DNA of 64,000 nucleotides, taken from Amorphoplanes friuliensis DSM 7358 (GTDB taxonomy: Bacteria; Actinomycetota; Actinomycetes; Mycobacteriales; Micromonosporaceae). Under the pieces are notes generated by a model, which saw only the letters and a list, made by a program, of their open reading frames with translations, had not been told where the DNA came from and made no database searches. Location: positions 941,501 through 1,005,500 of the forward strand of contig NC_022657.1 of NCBI RefSeq assembly GCF_000494755.1, read 5' to 3'. Positions 25,331 through 33,560 of the stretch are shown here, piece by piece (position 1 is the stretch's first letter; every line of letters starts with the position of its first letter). Both the position numbers and the translations under genes were made by a program.

Positions 25331-26012
25331 GCGCGATCACTCCGCCCGCACCTTCCCGCAACTGCCCCGCTGTACGCCCGACATAGGCGCGAAGTGCCCG
25401 TGCGAGGTGCGGCTCGTCGAAGTAGTCCAGCTTGCTGACAACGTCTGCGGCCGGGTGCCGGGCGGCCAGCAACTCGGCGGCCGTACGCGCCCGCTCGATC
25501 TGCCGGACCGCACCCCGCGTCAACCCGGTCGCAGCCCGAAACCGCCGCTCGACCGTACGCGCCGACAGGTCCGGGCAGTGCCCCCGCAACACGTCGGCGA
25601 CGAGCGGATCACGAACCACGATCCCGGCCCGGACGAGCGCTTCGACCAGGGCCTCGGCATCATCAGGTCCGGGCGTCTCCCACCGCCCGCCGTCCAGCCG
25701 AAAGGTCCGACGCGTGGTGTCGGGAAGCCCGATCCCACCATCGACCAGCGCCGGCGTGGGCACGGCCCGCAACGAGGTGCCGAGGGCGAAGTCGATGCCC
25801 ATGAAGGTCGCACCCTCGGGCACCGGCGCCGTGGCGGTCCGCGTCTCGGGACCGGTGACGCCTGCGTACTGCCGGCCGCCCTGCTCCCAGAACACGAGCC
25901 CCCACCGCACGCCCGCAACGGACGTCATCGCCGTGACCCGCTCACTGGCACACGTCCACACAGTGTCGACCCACACCGAGTCGGACCCACGCGTCTCGAA
26001 CCGCAGTCCCAC
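25320..26012 (-). CDS. AraC family transcriptional regulator
   Basis: About 230 residues from the GTG at 26012. The C-terminal half has the two AraC helix-turn-helices (SARTVERRFRAATGLTRGAV, then AAELLAARHPAADVVSKLDYFDEPHLARALRAYVGRTAGQL). The frame is open up to a TTG at 26066, but that codon is part of TTGACA, which looks like a -35 box, so I prefer the downstream start. The N-terminal cupin-like part is divergent and the effector is unknown. Confidence 0.82.
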   Translation of the reverse strand: MGLRFETRGSDSVWVDTVWTCASERVTAMTSVAGVRWGLVFWEQGGRQYAGVTGPETRTATAPVPEGATFMGIDFALGTSLRAVPTPALVDGGIGLPDTTRRTFRLDGGRWETPGPDDAEALVEALVRAGIVVRDPLVADVLRGHCPDLSARTVERRFRAATGLTRGAVRQIERARTAAELLAARHPAADVVSKLDYFDEPHLARALRAYVGRTAGQLREGAGGVIALSV

Positions 26013-26082
26013 GGCCGCAGAATACTGCCCCTGGCACGCGGCACCTAGATTGCAGCGAGATGTCAATCACGGTGATCTTTCT

Positions 26083-26706
26083 TTGAGGGCGCTCGAACCG
26101 CCGACCACGCCTCGCACAGCGCTGCGGAGCCGGCGCGGTCTCCTTCAGACAGCCCTCGGCTGTGCCGGCTGGCTGCTGGTGATCCCGCTCCTGAGGCTGA
26201 CCCAGGAGCCTCCGCTCCTCGGGTCGTCCTTCGCCCTGCCGATCTGGGTGGCGGGTTTCCTCTTCGCCGCAGCAATATCAATCACGGCGATCCTGATCGC
26301 CGCGATTCGACGATCCTGGGGAGTCGCTCTGGCCGGCCTGCTCCTGGCTGCCACCGGCGTCTTCGCCACCACCCGGTTCAACTCCAAGGTCGACATCGTC
26401 GACTACCAGTACCGCGAACACCGGACGGCGCTGGCCGCCCTGGCCGAGGACTACCGGACCGGCCGCCTGCCCAAGGGCCCACTGACCCTCCCACCCTCAC
26501 TGCACACCCTGTCCCCATCCGGGTACGCGTACGCCGGCGACACGGCGGTCTTCGTGCAGATGTGGCAGAACTGGCGCCACGAGTCAGGGACCGGCCTGGC
26601 GTACTTCGCGGACCCACCCACCGACCGGACGATCGTCAACACGGCCGACGGTGACAGCGGACACCCGCAACGAGAAGTCGGCGGCGGCTGGTGGTGGATC
26701 TCCTGA
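26083..26706 (+). CDS. hypothetical membrane protein
   Basis: About 207 residues with three hydrophobic segments in the first half (LLQTALGCAGWLLVIPLL, FALPIWVAGFLFAAAISITA and SWGVALAGLLLAATGVFA), then a soluble domain (VDYQYREHRTALAALAEDYR onward) ending GGGWWWIS. I do not recognise the family. No ATG or GTG lies near the natural beginning; a TTG at 26083 is the best guess, so the start is uncertain. It is divergent from the AraC gene. Confidence 0.6.
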   Translation: MRALEPPTTPRTALRSRRGLLQTALGCAGWLLVIPLLRLTQEPPLLGSSFALPIWVAGFLFAAAISITAILIAAIRRSWGVALAGLLLAATGVFATTRFNSKVDIVDYQYREHRTALAALAEDYRTGRLPKGPLTLPPSLHTLSPSGYAYAGDTAVFVQMWQNWRHESGTGLAYFADPPTDRTIVNTADGDSGHPQREVGGGWWWIS

Positions 26707-26719
26707 CCCGTCGACTTTG

Positions 26720-27715
26720 TCAGTGGGCGGTGGTGAGGAGACGCTCCAACCAGTTGCGGCGCGCCGCGACGGCGGCGTTGCTGATCCGAGCCTCGGGAAC
26801 TTCTCGGTCGAAGGCGTGGAATCCGCCGGGCCACACGTGCAGCTCGGCCTTACCACCGGCCTGCCAGATCCGGCTGGCGTAGTCGACGATCTCGTCGCGC
26901 AGGCACTCGGCGGAACCGACGTCGAGGAACGCGGGCGGCAGGCCGGTCAGGTCGGTTGCTCGGGCGGGCGCCGCGTACTGCGGCACGTCCGCCGTGCCTC
27001 GGACTTCGCGGAGCAGCGAGCTCCAGCCGAACCCGCTGTAACTGCGATTCCAGAACTCGATTCCATCCATCTGCAAGGCGGAGGCGCTGTCGTTGCGGTC
27101 GTCGAGCATGGGAGCCATCAGCAGCTGCCCGAGGAGGCGGGGACCGCCCTTGTCGCGCACGGTCAGGGCAAGCGCGGCGCCCAGCCCGCCGCCGGCGCTG
27201 TAACCCGTGACAACGATGCGCTCCGGGTCGATGCCCAGCTCGTCCCCGTGGTCGGCGACCCACAGCAGACCGGCGTAGGCGTCGTCGATCTGGGCGGGGT
27301 AAGGATGCTCGGGCGCAAGCCGGTAACCGACCGAGATCAGCGTGGCCCCGAACCGCTCGGCCGTCTCGAGCTGCTGGCCGAGCCCGATGCGATGATCGTT
27401 GCAGAAGAAACCACCACCGTGCATGAAGTAGAGCACCGCCCGCGATGCGGGCGCGCCGGCCGGGGTACAGACCAGCAGCGGGACCTCAGGGGCGCCGGCC
27501 AGGCCGGGCGCCGAAGGCTGAGAGACGGTGAAACGCCCGCCACGGCTGAGGTCCCCGAGCGCCGCCACCTCTGCGTCGACCTGGGCGCGGATCCCGGCCA
27601 GCATCTCGAGGCTCATCTGCGCCAGCTCCGGCTCCTCGACCAGGAAGGCGTCATACCCGACCTGAAGTTCCGCATCGAGCGGAACGGGCACGCTCTTCCC
27701 CGGTTCAAGGTTCAC
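26720..27715 (-). CDS. alpha/beta hydrolase, HSL (lipase/esterase GDXG) family
   Basis: A 331-residue esterase. The oxyanion motif H99-G-G-G is followed by the nucleophile S173 in GYSAGG; the family usually has GDSAGG, so the aspartate is replaced by tyrosine. The remaining triad probably includes an acid near FLDVGSAECLRDEIVD and the histidine of GGFHAFD. The protein is cytoplasmic and acts on short acyl esters; the natural substrate is unknown. Gene end and the preceding membrane-protein gene are convergent, 13 bases apart. Confidence 0.9.
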   Translation of the reverse strand: MNLEPGKSVPVPLDAELQVGYDAFLVEEPELAQMSLEMLAGIRAQVDAEVAALGDLSRGGRFTVSQPSAPGLAGAPEVPLLVCTPAGAPASRAVLYFMHGGGFFCNDHRIGLGQQLETAERFGATLISVGYRLAPEHPYPAQIDDAYAGLLWVADHGDELGIDPERIVVTGYSAGGGLGAALALTVRDKGGPRLLGQLLMAPMLDDRNDSASALQMDGIEFWNRSYSGFGWSSLLREVRGTADVPQYAAPARATDLTGLPPAFLDVGSAECLRDEIVDYASRIWQAGGKAELHVWPGGFHAFDREVPEARISNAAVAARRNWLERLLTTAH

Positions 27716-27802
27716 GCGCGGACGCTAGCGCCCTCTGTTTCCTTCGCACCAGCCGATTCCTACAACTCGCCGGTCGTGACGAGCCGGATTCTGGACTCTA
27801 CG

Positions 27803-27846
27803 AGAACGGCCCCGGAGCGCGTTTCCGCAGCTTCCGGGGCCGTTCT
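27803..27846 (-). terminator. terminator downstream of tRNA-Tyr
   Basis: A perfect 14-bp stem AGAACGGCCCCGGA / TCCGGGGCCGTTCT with a 16-base loop begins nine bases past the 3' end of the tRNA-Tyr gene on the minus strand. Confidence 0.75.
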
Positions 27847-27855
27847 GTGTGCCTG

Positions 27856-27936
27856 TGGCGGGTAGAGGATTCGAACCTCTGTAGCTTTCGCGACGGATTT
27901 ACAGTCCGCTCCCATTGGCCGCTCGGGCAACCCGCC
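27856..27936 (-). tRNA. tRNA-Tyr (anticodon GTA)
   Basis: On the minus strand GGCGGGT pairs with ACCCGCC as acceptor stem. The anticodon loop CTGTAAA gives GTA, and a long variable arm (class II) and the T-loop TTCGAAT are present. CCA is not encoded. A TATCCT -10-like box lies 39 bases upstream (complement of 27975-27980). Confidence 0.95.
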
Positions 27937-28085
27937 TGGGCATGCCGCTGCGGTCGCCCGCAGCAGCGAACAACAGGATAGCCATACCGCCGGGCGGATT
28001 CACAACCGGGTACGGTCGGCATGTCGGGGGGCTTTCGGGGCCTTCCGTGGACATCGATACGTGGCCCACCAGCAGGAGTCTGATC

Positions 28086-28580
28086 ATGGCAGCCAGCCCG
28101 TCGTTCGACATCGTCAGCAAGGTCGACGGCCAGGAGGTGGACAACGCGTTTCACCAGGCGGAGAAGGAGCTCGGGACGCGGTTCGACTTCCGGGGGACCG
28201 GGACGATCATCGCCAAGTCGGGGGAGAACGGCGTCACCATCACCTCGGAGACCGAGGAGCGGGTCGTCGCCGCGCTCGACGTCTACAAGGAGAAGCTGGT
28301 CAAGCGGAACATCTCGTTGAAGTCGCTCGAGGCGGGCGAGCCGCGGCAGTCGGGGAAGACCTACAAGATCGACTGCAAGGTGCTCGAGGGGATCGACACC
28401 GACAAGGCCAAGGCGATCAGCAAGAAGATCCGGGACGACGGCCCCAAGGGTGTGCAGGCGCAGATCCAGGGGGACCAGCTGCGGGTCACGGGGAAGAAGC
28501 GTGACGACCTGCAGGCCGTTCAGGCTCTGCTCAAGGCCGAGGACTTCGGTGTCGCGCTGCAGTTCACGAATTACCGGTAA
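28086..28580 (+). CDS. YajQ family nucleotide-binding protein
   Basis: A 164-residue two-domain ferredoxin-like protein. [20 protein letters not shown] is the hallmark start, and [21 protein letters not shown] the C-terminal motif. Some members bind cyclic di-GMP and act with a LysR-type factor, though others are described as nucleic-acid or ATP binders. A GGDEF-EAL protein is encoded 2 kb away, but I infer no direct link. I chose the ATG at 28086; the frame is open upstream through the tRNA promoter region. Confidence 0.93.
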   Translation: MAASPSFDIVSKVDGQEVDNAFHQAEKELGTRFDFRGTGTIIAKSGENGVTITSETEERVVAALDVYKEKLVKRNISLKSLEAGEPRQSGKTYKIDCKVLEGIDTDKAKAISKKIRDDGPKGVQAQIQGDQLRVTGKKRDDLQAVQALLKAEDFGVALQFTNYR

Positions 28581-28610
28581 GGCGTCTGCCGGCGGCGCAG
28601 ACTGAGGGCC

Positions 28611-28910
28611 ATGAACCTTGGCACCTCCACGCTGCTGGTCGGCGGTGTGATCGGGCTTCTCCTCGCCGTTTTCGGGGTGAAGATGCTGGTCACGGGTCGT
28701 GGACCGGCCAGCACCCTGCGAAATTTCCCCGGGGTGCGCGCTGCCGCGTTCTATCACCTGCTTTTTGGTCTGGCCCTGCTCCTGATGGTGCTGGGCCAGA
28801 CTTTGCTCGGCGGGCCGGCGAGGGTGGTCGTGAGTGGGGTGGCCATCGTGCTGGTCGGCGTGGCCCTTGTGAAGTACAGGCCGAGGGTCAGGAAACCGGT
28901 GGACGAGTAA
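28611..28910 (+). CDS. small membrane protein, three predicted helices
   Basis: A 99-residue protein made of three hydrophobic stretches (LLVGGVIGLLLAVFGVKML, AAFYHLLFGLALLLMVLGQ and VVVSGVAIVLVGVALV) with a basic C-terminal tail. I do not recognise a family. It lies 30 bases after yajQ and 13 before the rhodanese gene, so the three may be cotranscribed. Confidence 0.75.
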   Translation: MNLGTSTLLVGGVIGLLLAVFGVKMLVTGRGPASTLRNFPGVRAAAFYHLLFGLALLLMVLGQTLLGGPARVVVSGVAIVLVGVALVKYRPRVRKPVDE

Positions 28911-28923
28911 CAAGGAGCGGCCC

Positions 28924-29733
28924 GTGATCCAGCCCGTCGTCGACCTGTCCTGGGTACGCGAGCACAGCGACCGGGTCGTCCTCGCCGACGTCCGCTGGTA
29001 TCTCGACGGGCGGTCGGGGCGTGCCGCGTACGAGGAGGGGCATCTCCCGGGTGCCGTCTTCGTCGATCTGGACCGTTGGCTGGCGCGGCACGGCTCGCCG
29101 GTCGACGGCCGGCATCCGCTGCCGGATCCCGGGGTTTTTGCGCAGGGCATGGCCGCGGCGGGCATCGGTGACACCACGACCGTGATCGGGTACGACGACG
29201 CCGGCGGTGTCATGGCCGCCCGTCTCGTCTGGATGCTCCGCGCGACGGGCCACGAGGCGGCACTTCTCGACGGTGGGCTCACCGCGTACGAGGGGGAACT
29301 GGTCTGTGAGGTGCCGGACCGGCCCGCTCAGGTCTTCACCGCACGGCCCTGGCCGGCTGATCGGCTGGCGGGGATCGATGACGCTGCCGGTGGTGGGTCG
29401 GTGGTGCTCGACGCGCGCGACCGTGCGCGGTTCCGGGGTGACACGGAGCCGATCGATCCGCGGCCGGGGCACATTCCGGGGGCGCGGAGCTTGCCCTGCC
29501 GCGACAATCTGGCTGCTGACGGGACGTTTCTGCCGGTGGCCGAGCTGCGGGAGCGTTTTGTGTCCGTCGGCGTGACCGACGGCGCGGATGTCATCTCTTA
29601 CTGCGGTTCGGGTGTCACGGCCTGCCACAACCTGCTCGCGCTCGAGCATGCGGGTCTCGGTGCGGGCCGTCTCTATCCCGGTTCGTGGTCGCAGTACAGC
29701 TCGACGGACCGTCCCGCGGCAACCGGCGACTAG
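28924..29733 (+). CDS. thiosulfate/3-mercaptopyruvate sulfurtransferase (two rhodanese domains)
   Basis: A 269-residue protein with two rhodanese repeats. The N-terminal one (DVRWYLDGRSGRAAYEEGHLPGA) lacks the cysteine, and the C-terminal one has the active-site C227 in CGSGVTA, six-residue loop as in SseA-like enzymes. It transfers sulfur from thiosulfate or mercaptopyruvate to cyanide or thiol acceptors. The GTG follows AAGGAG. Its TAG stop lies in the palindrome CTAG at 29730-29733, which also supplies the stop of the convergent gene. Confidence 0.92.
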   Translation: MIQPVVDLSWVREHSDRVVLADVRWYLDGRSGRAAYEEGHLPGAVFVDLDRWLARHGSPVDGRHPLPDPGVFAQGMAAAGIGDTTTVIGYDDAGGVMAARLVWMLRATGHEAALLDGGLTAYEGELVCEVPDRPAQVFTARPWPADRLAGIDDAAGGGSVVLDARDRARFRGDTEPIDPRPGHIPGARSLPCRDNLAADGTFLPVAELRERFVSVGVTDGADVISYCGSGVTACHNLLALEHAGLGAGRLYPGSWSQYSSTDRPAATGD

Positions 29734-30125
29734 TCCGGGCTTCCGGCCAGTCCGCGGGCTTCGGACGCCTGGTCGGGGTCGAACCCTTCGTACCCGGTGA
29801 GTTCGTGCTGCCGCGCCTGGTCCTCGATCCAGCGGTTGTGGGCTTCCCAGGCGGCTTGCTTACTGGTGCCGAGTGCGGCCCCGATCTGGTTCCACGACGC
29901 TCCGGCTCCGCGGGCCGAGCGGACCATCGCCTGCCGGCCGTAGCCGGCCTTGCGGATGACGACCTCGCTGAGGGCGAGCAGTTCCAGTGATTCCTCGCGG
30001 GTGAGGGGTGTGTTGCCCTCGTCCTGGGTCATCGCGGCGAGGGCATCCCGCATCCTCAGATCGTCGTAACGCGTTGTGGCGGTAGAGAGCGTGTGCTGTT
30101 GCTCCAGTTCGTCGGGAGTAGTCAT
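29730..30125 (-). CDS. small helix-turn-helix protein
   Basis: A 131-residue protein. Residues about 58-95 (RKAGYGRQAMVRSARGAGAS, then WNQIGAALGTSKQAAWEAHNRW) form a homeodomain-like helix-turn-helix common in actinobacterial small regulators. The ATG at 30125 (MTTPDELEQQHT) is preferred over an in-frame start 12 codons upstream, because that region holds GTCAAG/CTTGAC repeats that look like its own operator. Its stop shares CTAG with the rhodanese gene. Confidence 0.8.
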   Translation of the reverse strand: MTTPDELEQQHTLSTATTRYDDLRMRDALAAMTQDEGNTPLTREESLELLALSEVVIRKAGYGRQAMVRSARGAGASWNQIGAALGTSKQAAWEAHNRWIEDQARQHELTGYEGFDPDQASEARGLAGSPD

Positions 30126-30140
30126 GTCCCGCAGTGTTCC

Positions 30141-30162
30141 GTCAAGCTGTCTTGACGTCAAG
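30141..30162. promoter_or_regulatory. three GTCAAG half-sites ahead of the HTH gene
   Basis: GTCAAG-CTGT-CTTGAC (30141-30156) overlaps the perfect palindrome CTTGACGTCAAG (30151-30162). The set begins 16 bases upstream of the minus-strand HTH gene and looks like an autoregulatory operator. In the minus direction the embedded TTGACG or TTGACA-like words could also be a -35 box. Confidence 0.55.
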
Positions 30163-30382
30163 TCGTCCTGACAGAGGCATGCGAGATAGCCTCACTTCTC
30201 CCGCTAAATCGGGCCCAAAGGCCTCAATATTGCGGGTCGCAATTGCATGAACACCTCAACCGTTCAGTCAAGATTTAGGGATGTGCGGGCTCCACCGGCC
30301 ATTCGCCGCTGTCTGACGTACTCAGCGTGTGGCACCATCATGGAACCCCACCCGACAGACACCCCCAGTACAGGAGCCATAG

Positions 30383-30553
30383 ATGTCCGCAAAGAAGCTC
30401 GGCCGCTTTACTGCCGGCTTGTTCGTGGCCCTCGGACTGGCCTTCGGCGGTTCTCTCGCCGTCGGTGCCGGTGGAAATGGCGCGGCTCCGGCCGCCGCCA
30501 AAGTGGTGACCGTCAGTGCCGCAGCGACGCAGATCGACTACGAGTGGGGCTGA
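30383..30553 (+). CDS. 56-residue secreted peptide
   Basis: The reading frame encodes MSAKKLGRFTAGLFVALGLA, a glycine/alanine-rich hydrophobic core, then a mature tail that ends TQIDYEWG. AGGAG lies six bases ahead of the ATG, a textbook spacing. The lysine start, hydrophobic core and AAA sites indicate export by Sec; the mature peptide would be only about 20 residues. I do not know the family. It lies 71 bases before the GGDEF-EAL gene on the same strand and may share its transcript. Confidence 0.65.
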   Translation: MSAKKLGRFTAGLFVALGLAFGGSLAVGAGGNGAAPAAAKVVTVSAAATQIDYEWG

Positions 30554-30624
30554 GCACCACACCAGGGCCGGGCGCGGTCCGCTCGGCACCCGGTATGGAG
30601 CACCTCGAACGGTAGGGGCGTTGG

Positions 30625-33153
30625 ATGGCAGGGCGTCAGTCCCCACCGCGACGATCTCCTGAGTACGTCTGGCTGATCACCGGGACGCTGACGGTCGTGG
30701 CCGTCGTGTTCAGTGTGGTCCTCGCGCTCAGGCACGACGGCTGGACCGATCGCTGGCCCGCCGCCCTTCTTGCACTGCCTTTCTTCGTGCTGCTCGGAAT
30801 GAGCTCGCGCCACATCCTGATCGGCCGGCACAACATCTCGCTGAGTGTCATCGAGATCGCGCTTGTGCTCGGCTTCTACTTCGCACCGGCCGTGCTGGTC
30901 GTGTTCGTCAGCACCGTCGCGATGCTTATCAAGGAATTACGCCGGAAAGCCGCGCCGGACAAGCTCGCCTTCAACGTGACCCGTGCGGCGGCCGCCACGG
31001 CCACCGGCGGGATCGTGCTCGAGCTGTTCCCGCCGATCGACGGCACCGGACCGGTCACCTGGGGCATCCTCGGCGTCGCGGTCACCGTCAACACCGTGGT
31101 GACACTGCTCGCGGTGGCCTCGGTGATCATGACGGTCCAGGGTCTGCACGCCGGTCTCGAGATGATCCGGGTCACCTGGCCCGGTCTGCTCGCGGCGCAG
31201 GTCTGCATCGTCATCGGGCTGGTCTTCACCATCGCCCTGGACACCACCTGGTGGTCGGCCTTCCTGCTCCTGGTGCTGGCCAGTGTGCTCACCCTGGCCT
31301 ACCGGTCCTACTCGGACTTCCTGCGCCAGCACCACACGCTGGCCGAGCTCTACGAGCTGGCCAACGCCGTGGTCGAGTCCGGACAGGACGTCACCCTGAT
31401 CGACTCGGTCCTGGTCCGTGCCCGGGCACTGATGCAGGCCGAGTACGCGACAGTGCGCCTCCCGGCCTCCGGCCGTTATCCCGAGGTGCTGCTGACGTCC
31501 AAGATCGAGGCTCAGGGCCTGCTCGACTTCAGCCGCACGCCCGCGGCGGTCACCGAACGAGCAACCGCCGAACGCCGCAGCGTGTCCGTCGGGTCCCAGA
31601 TCAGCACCGACAAGGACCTGATGCCGTCGTTGCGGGAGGCCAAGGTCAAGGACTGCATCGTCGTGCCGCTGCGCTCCGGGCAGGCGGTCATCGGCACCTT
31701 GGAGATGGTCAACCGGCTGGGTGACCTCAAGCACTTCACGGCGGGTGACGTGCAGGTCGTGGAGACGATCGCCGCGCACGCCGCCGCTGCCGTCGAAAAT
31801 TCGCGGCTGGTCGAGCGTCTGCGGTACGACGCGTACCACGACCGGCTCACCTCGCTGCCCAACCGGCGCCGCATCACGGATGCGCTGACCGCGTCCGTGA
31901 AGATCCGTACGCCCGGTGAGGTCGTCGCGGTGATCCTCTTCGACGTCGACGGGTTGCGCGACGTCAACGAGTCCATGGGCCACGACGCGGGTGACAAGCT
32001 GCTCGCCGAGGTCGCCGGCCGGCTTCTCAAGATCGCCGGCCCGGGTGCGCTCGTGGGCCGGATCGGCGGTGACGAGTTCGTCGTGACGCTGCGGGCCGAG
32101 AGCACCGAGGAGACCGTCCGGCTGGCCACCGAGATGCGCGAGCAGCTGCGCGGCCCGATGGCGGTCGGCACGCTGACCCTCGACGTGGACACCGCCGCCG
32201 GTGTGGCCGTTCAGCCCGACCACGGCGACGACCCGGACGCCCTGCTGCGCCGCGCCGAGCTGGCTGCCAACGCCGCCAAGGCCCTCCCGTACGGCGTGCA
32301 GCTCTTCCACCCCGCCCTGGAGTCCCGTGCCGTCCGGCGTCTCGGCCTGGCCGCTGATCTGCGCCGTGCTCTGGACTCCGGTGAGCTGGAGGTGCACTTC
32401 CAGCCGAAGGTGACGATCCAGGACCGGCACCTGATCGGCGTCGAGTGTCTCGCCCGCTGGCAGCACCCGGCGCACGGTGAGGTCTCGCCGGAGGACTTCA
32501 TCGCGGTCGCCGAGCACACCGGACAGCTGCACCGTCTCACCGAGGTCGTGCTGACCGCGGGCCTGCGGCACTGCCGGGAGTGGGCGGACGCCGGACGGCC
32601 GCTCTCCATCGCCGTGAACCTGTCCGCGCGGACGCTGCTGGACCCGCGCTTCCCCGACCAGGTGCACGAGCTCCTCAAGCAATACAGAGTGCCGGCCGGT
32701 CAGGTGACCTTCGAGATCTCGGAGCCGAGCATGCTCGGCGAGATCGAGCGGGCCCTGCCGACCCTCTACCGGCTGCGCGACCTCGGCGTCCGGCTGTCGG
32801 TCGACGACTTCGGCACCGGCGCCTCCTCTTTGTCCTACCTGCGTCAGCTGCCGGTGCACGAGGTGAAGATCGACGACAGCTTCGTGCAGGGGATGGCGAC
32901 CGACTCGGGTGATCTCGCCATCGTGCGCGCGGTGATCGGCCTGTCGCGTGAGTTCGGCCTCACCGTGGTGGCCGAGGGGGTCGAGAGTGAGCTCACCTTC
33001 GACCTGCTGGACGAGCTCGGCTGCGAGATCGGCCAGGGCTACTTCTTCAGCCGGCCGCTGCCGGTGGAGCGCCTGAACACCTGGCTCAGCGCCCAGACGG
33101 AGCCCGAGGAGACACCGACCGGAGAGGTCCGCCGGCTGCGTGCGGTCGGCTGA
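30625..33153 (+). CDS. membrane GAF-GGDEF-EAL cyclic di-GMP protein
   Basis: An 842-residue protein. About residues 15-235 hold seven or more hydrophobic helices forming a membrane sensor, followed by GAF (about 250-400), GGDEF (about 405-570) and EAL (about 580-830). The synthase signature G481-G-D-E-F485 is intact; no RxxD inhibitory site precedes it. In the EAL domain the motif reads E607-C-L, keeping the metal-binding glutamate, and NLSA, DDFGTG, KIDDSFV and AEGVE are present. It may therefore make, break or interconvert activities on cyclic di-GMP. Confidence 0.92.
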   Translation: MAGRQSPPRRSPEYVWLITGTLTVVAVVFSVVLALRHDGWTDRWPAALLALPFFVLLGMSSRHILIGRHNISLSVIEIALVLGFYFAPAVLVVFVSTVAMLIKELRRKAAPDKLAFNVTRAAAATATGGIVLELFPPIDGTGPVTWGILGVAVTVNTVVTLLAVASVIMTVQGLHAGLEMIRVTWPGLLAAQVCIVIGLVFTIALDTTWWSAFLLLVLASVLTLAYRSYSDFLRQHHTLAELYELANAVVESGQDVTLIDSVLVRARALMQAEYATVRLPASGRYPEVLLTSKIEAQGLLDFSRTPAAVTERATAERRSVSVGSQISTDKDLMPSLREAKVKDCIVVPLRSGQAVIGTLEMVNRLGDLKHFTAGDVQVVETIAAHAAAAVENSRLVERLRYDAYHDRLTSLPNRRRITDALTASVKIRTPGEVVAVILFDVDGLRDVNESMGHDAGDKLLAEVAGRLLKIAGPGALVGRIGGDEFVVTLRAESTEETVRLATEMREQLRGPMAVGTLTLDVDTAAGVAVQPDHGDDPDALLRRAELAANAAKALPYGVQLFHPALESRAVRRLGLAADLRRALDSGELEVHFQPKVTIQDRHLIGVECLARWQHPAHGEVSPEDFIAVAEHTGQLHRLTEVVLTAGLRHCREWADAGRPLSIAVNLSARTLLDPRFPDQVHELLKQYRVPAGQVTFEISEPSMLGEIERALPTLYRLRDLGVRLSVDDFGTGASSLSYLRQLPVHEVKIDDSFVQGMATDSGDLAIVRAVIGLSREFGLTVVAEGVESELTFDLLDELGCEIGQGYFFSRPLPVERLNTWLSAQTEPEETPTGEVRRLRAVG

Positions 33154-33194
33154 GCCCCCTCTGACCTGCGGGTTTCCCCTACCGGGGAGTCGAT

Positions 33195-33223
33195 TTCACC
33201 TCGGCTGCGAGGCCGTGTAAGCT
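33195..33223 (+). promoter_or_regulatory. promoter of tRNA-Thr/tRNA-Met
   Basis: TTCACC (33195-33200) and TAAGCT (33218-33223) are 17 bases apart, 31 bases ahead of the tRNA-Thr gene. Confidence 0.6.
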
Positions 33224-33254
33224 CTTGTCTGCGCACAAGCGAGAGATCGCGCGC

Positions 33255-33330
33255 GCCCCCTTAGCTCAGTCGGCAGAGCGTCTCCATGGTAAGGAGAAGG
33301 TCTACGGTTCGATTCCGTAAGGGGGCTCCA
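33255..33330 (+). tRNA. tRNA-Thr (anticodon GGT)
   Basis: GCCCCCT pairs with AGGGGGC. The anticodon loop ATGGTAA gives GGT, and TTCGATT is the T-loop. The mature 73 bases end at 33327, and CCA is encoded at 33328-33330. Confidence 0.96.
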
Positions 33331-33360
33331 ACCGGGTTCGTGACCGTGTGAGCCTGGCGC

Positions 33361-33433
33361 GGCGGTGTAGCTCAGATGGCAGAGCAAGCGGCTCATAATC
33401 GCTGTGTCGCCGGTTCAAGTCCGGCCACCGCTA
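33361..33433 (+). tRNA. tRNA-Met, elongator (anticodon CAT)
   Basis: The anticodon loop CTCATAA gives CAT, and the T-arm GCCGGTTCAAGTCCGGC is perfect. The acceptor GGCGGTG / CACCGCT has one G-T pair at the first position. It lacks the initiator-type GGG/CCC anticodon stem, so it is the elongator. CCA is not encoded. Confidence 0.93.
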
Positions 33434-33487
33434 CTCATCCGGGACCCGTCCCGGATGCCGTACGACCCAGGCATCTGTCCAGGGTTT

Positions 33488-33517
33488 TTGCATGTCAGCG
33501 TGGATTGTGTCTACGCT
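33488..33517 (+). promoter_or_regulatory. promoter ahead of rpmG
   Basis: TTGCAT (33488-33493) and TACGCT (33512-33517) are 18 bases apart, 43 bases ahead of rpmG. Confidence 0.5.
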
Positions 33518-33560
33518 GGGATGCCGTATGTGAATCCCGTTAGCAGGAAGGCACCCCGCC

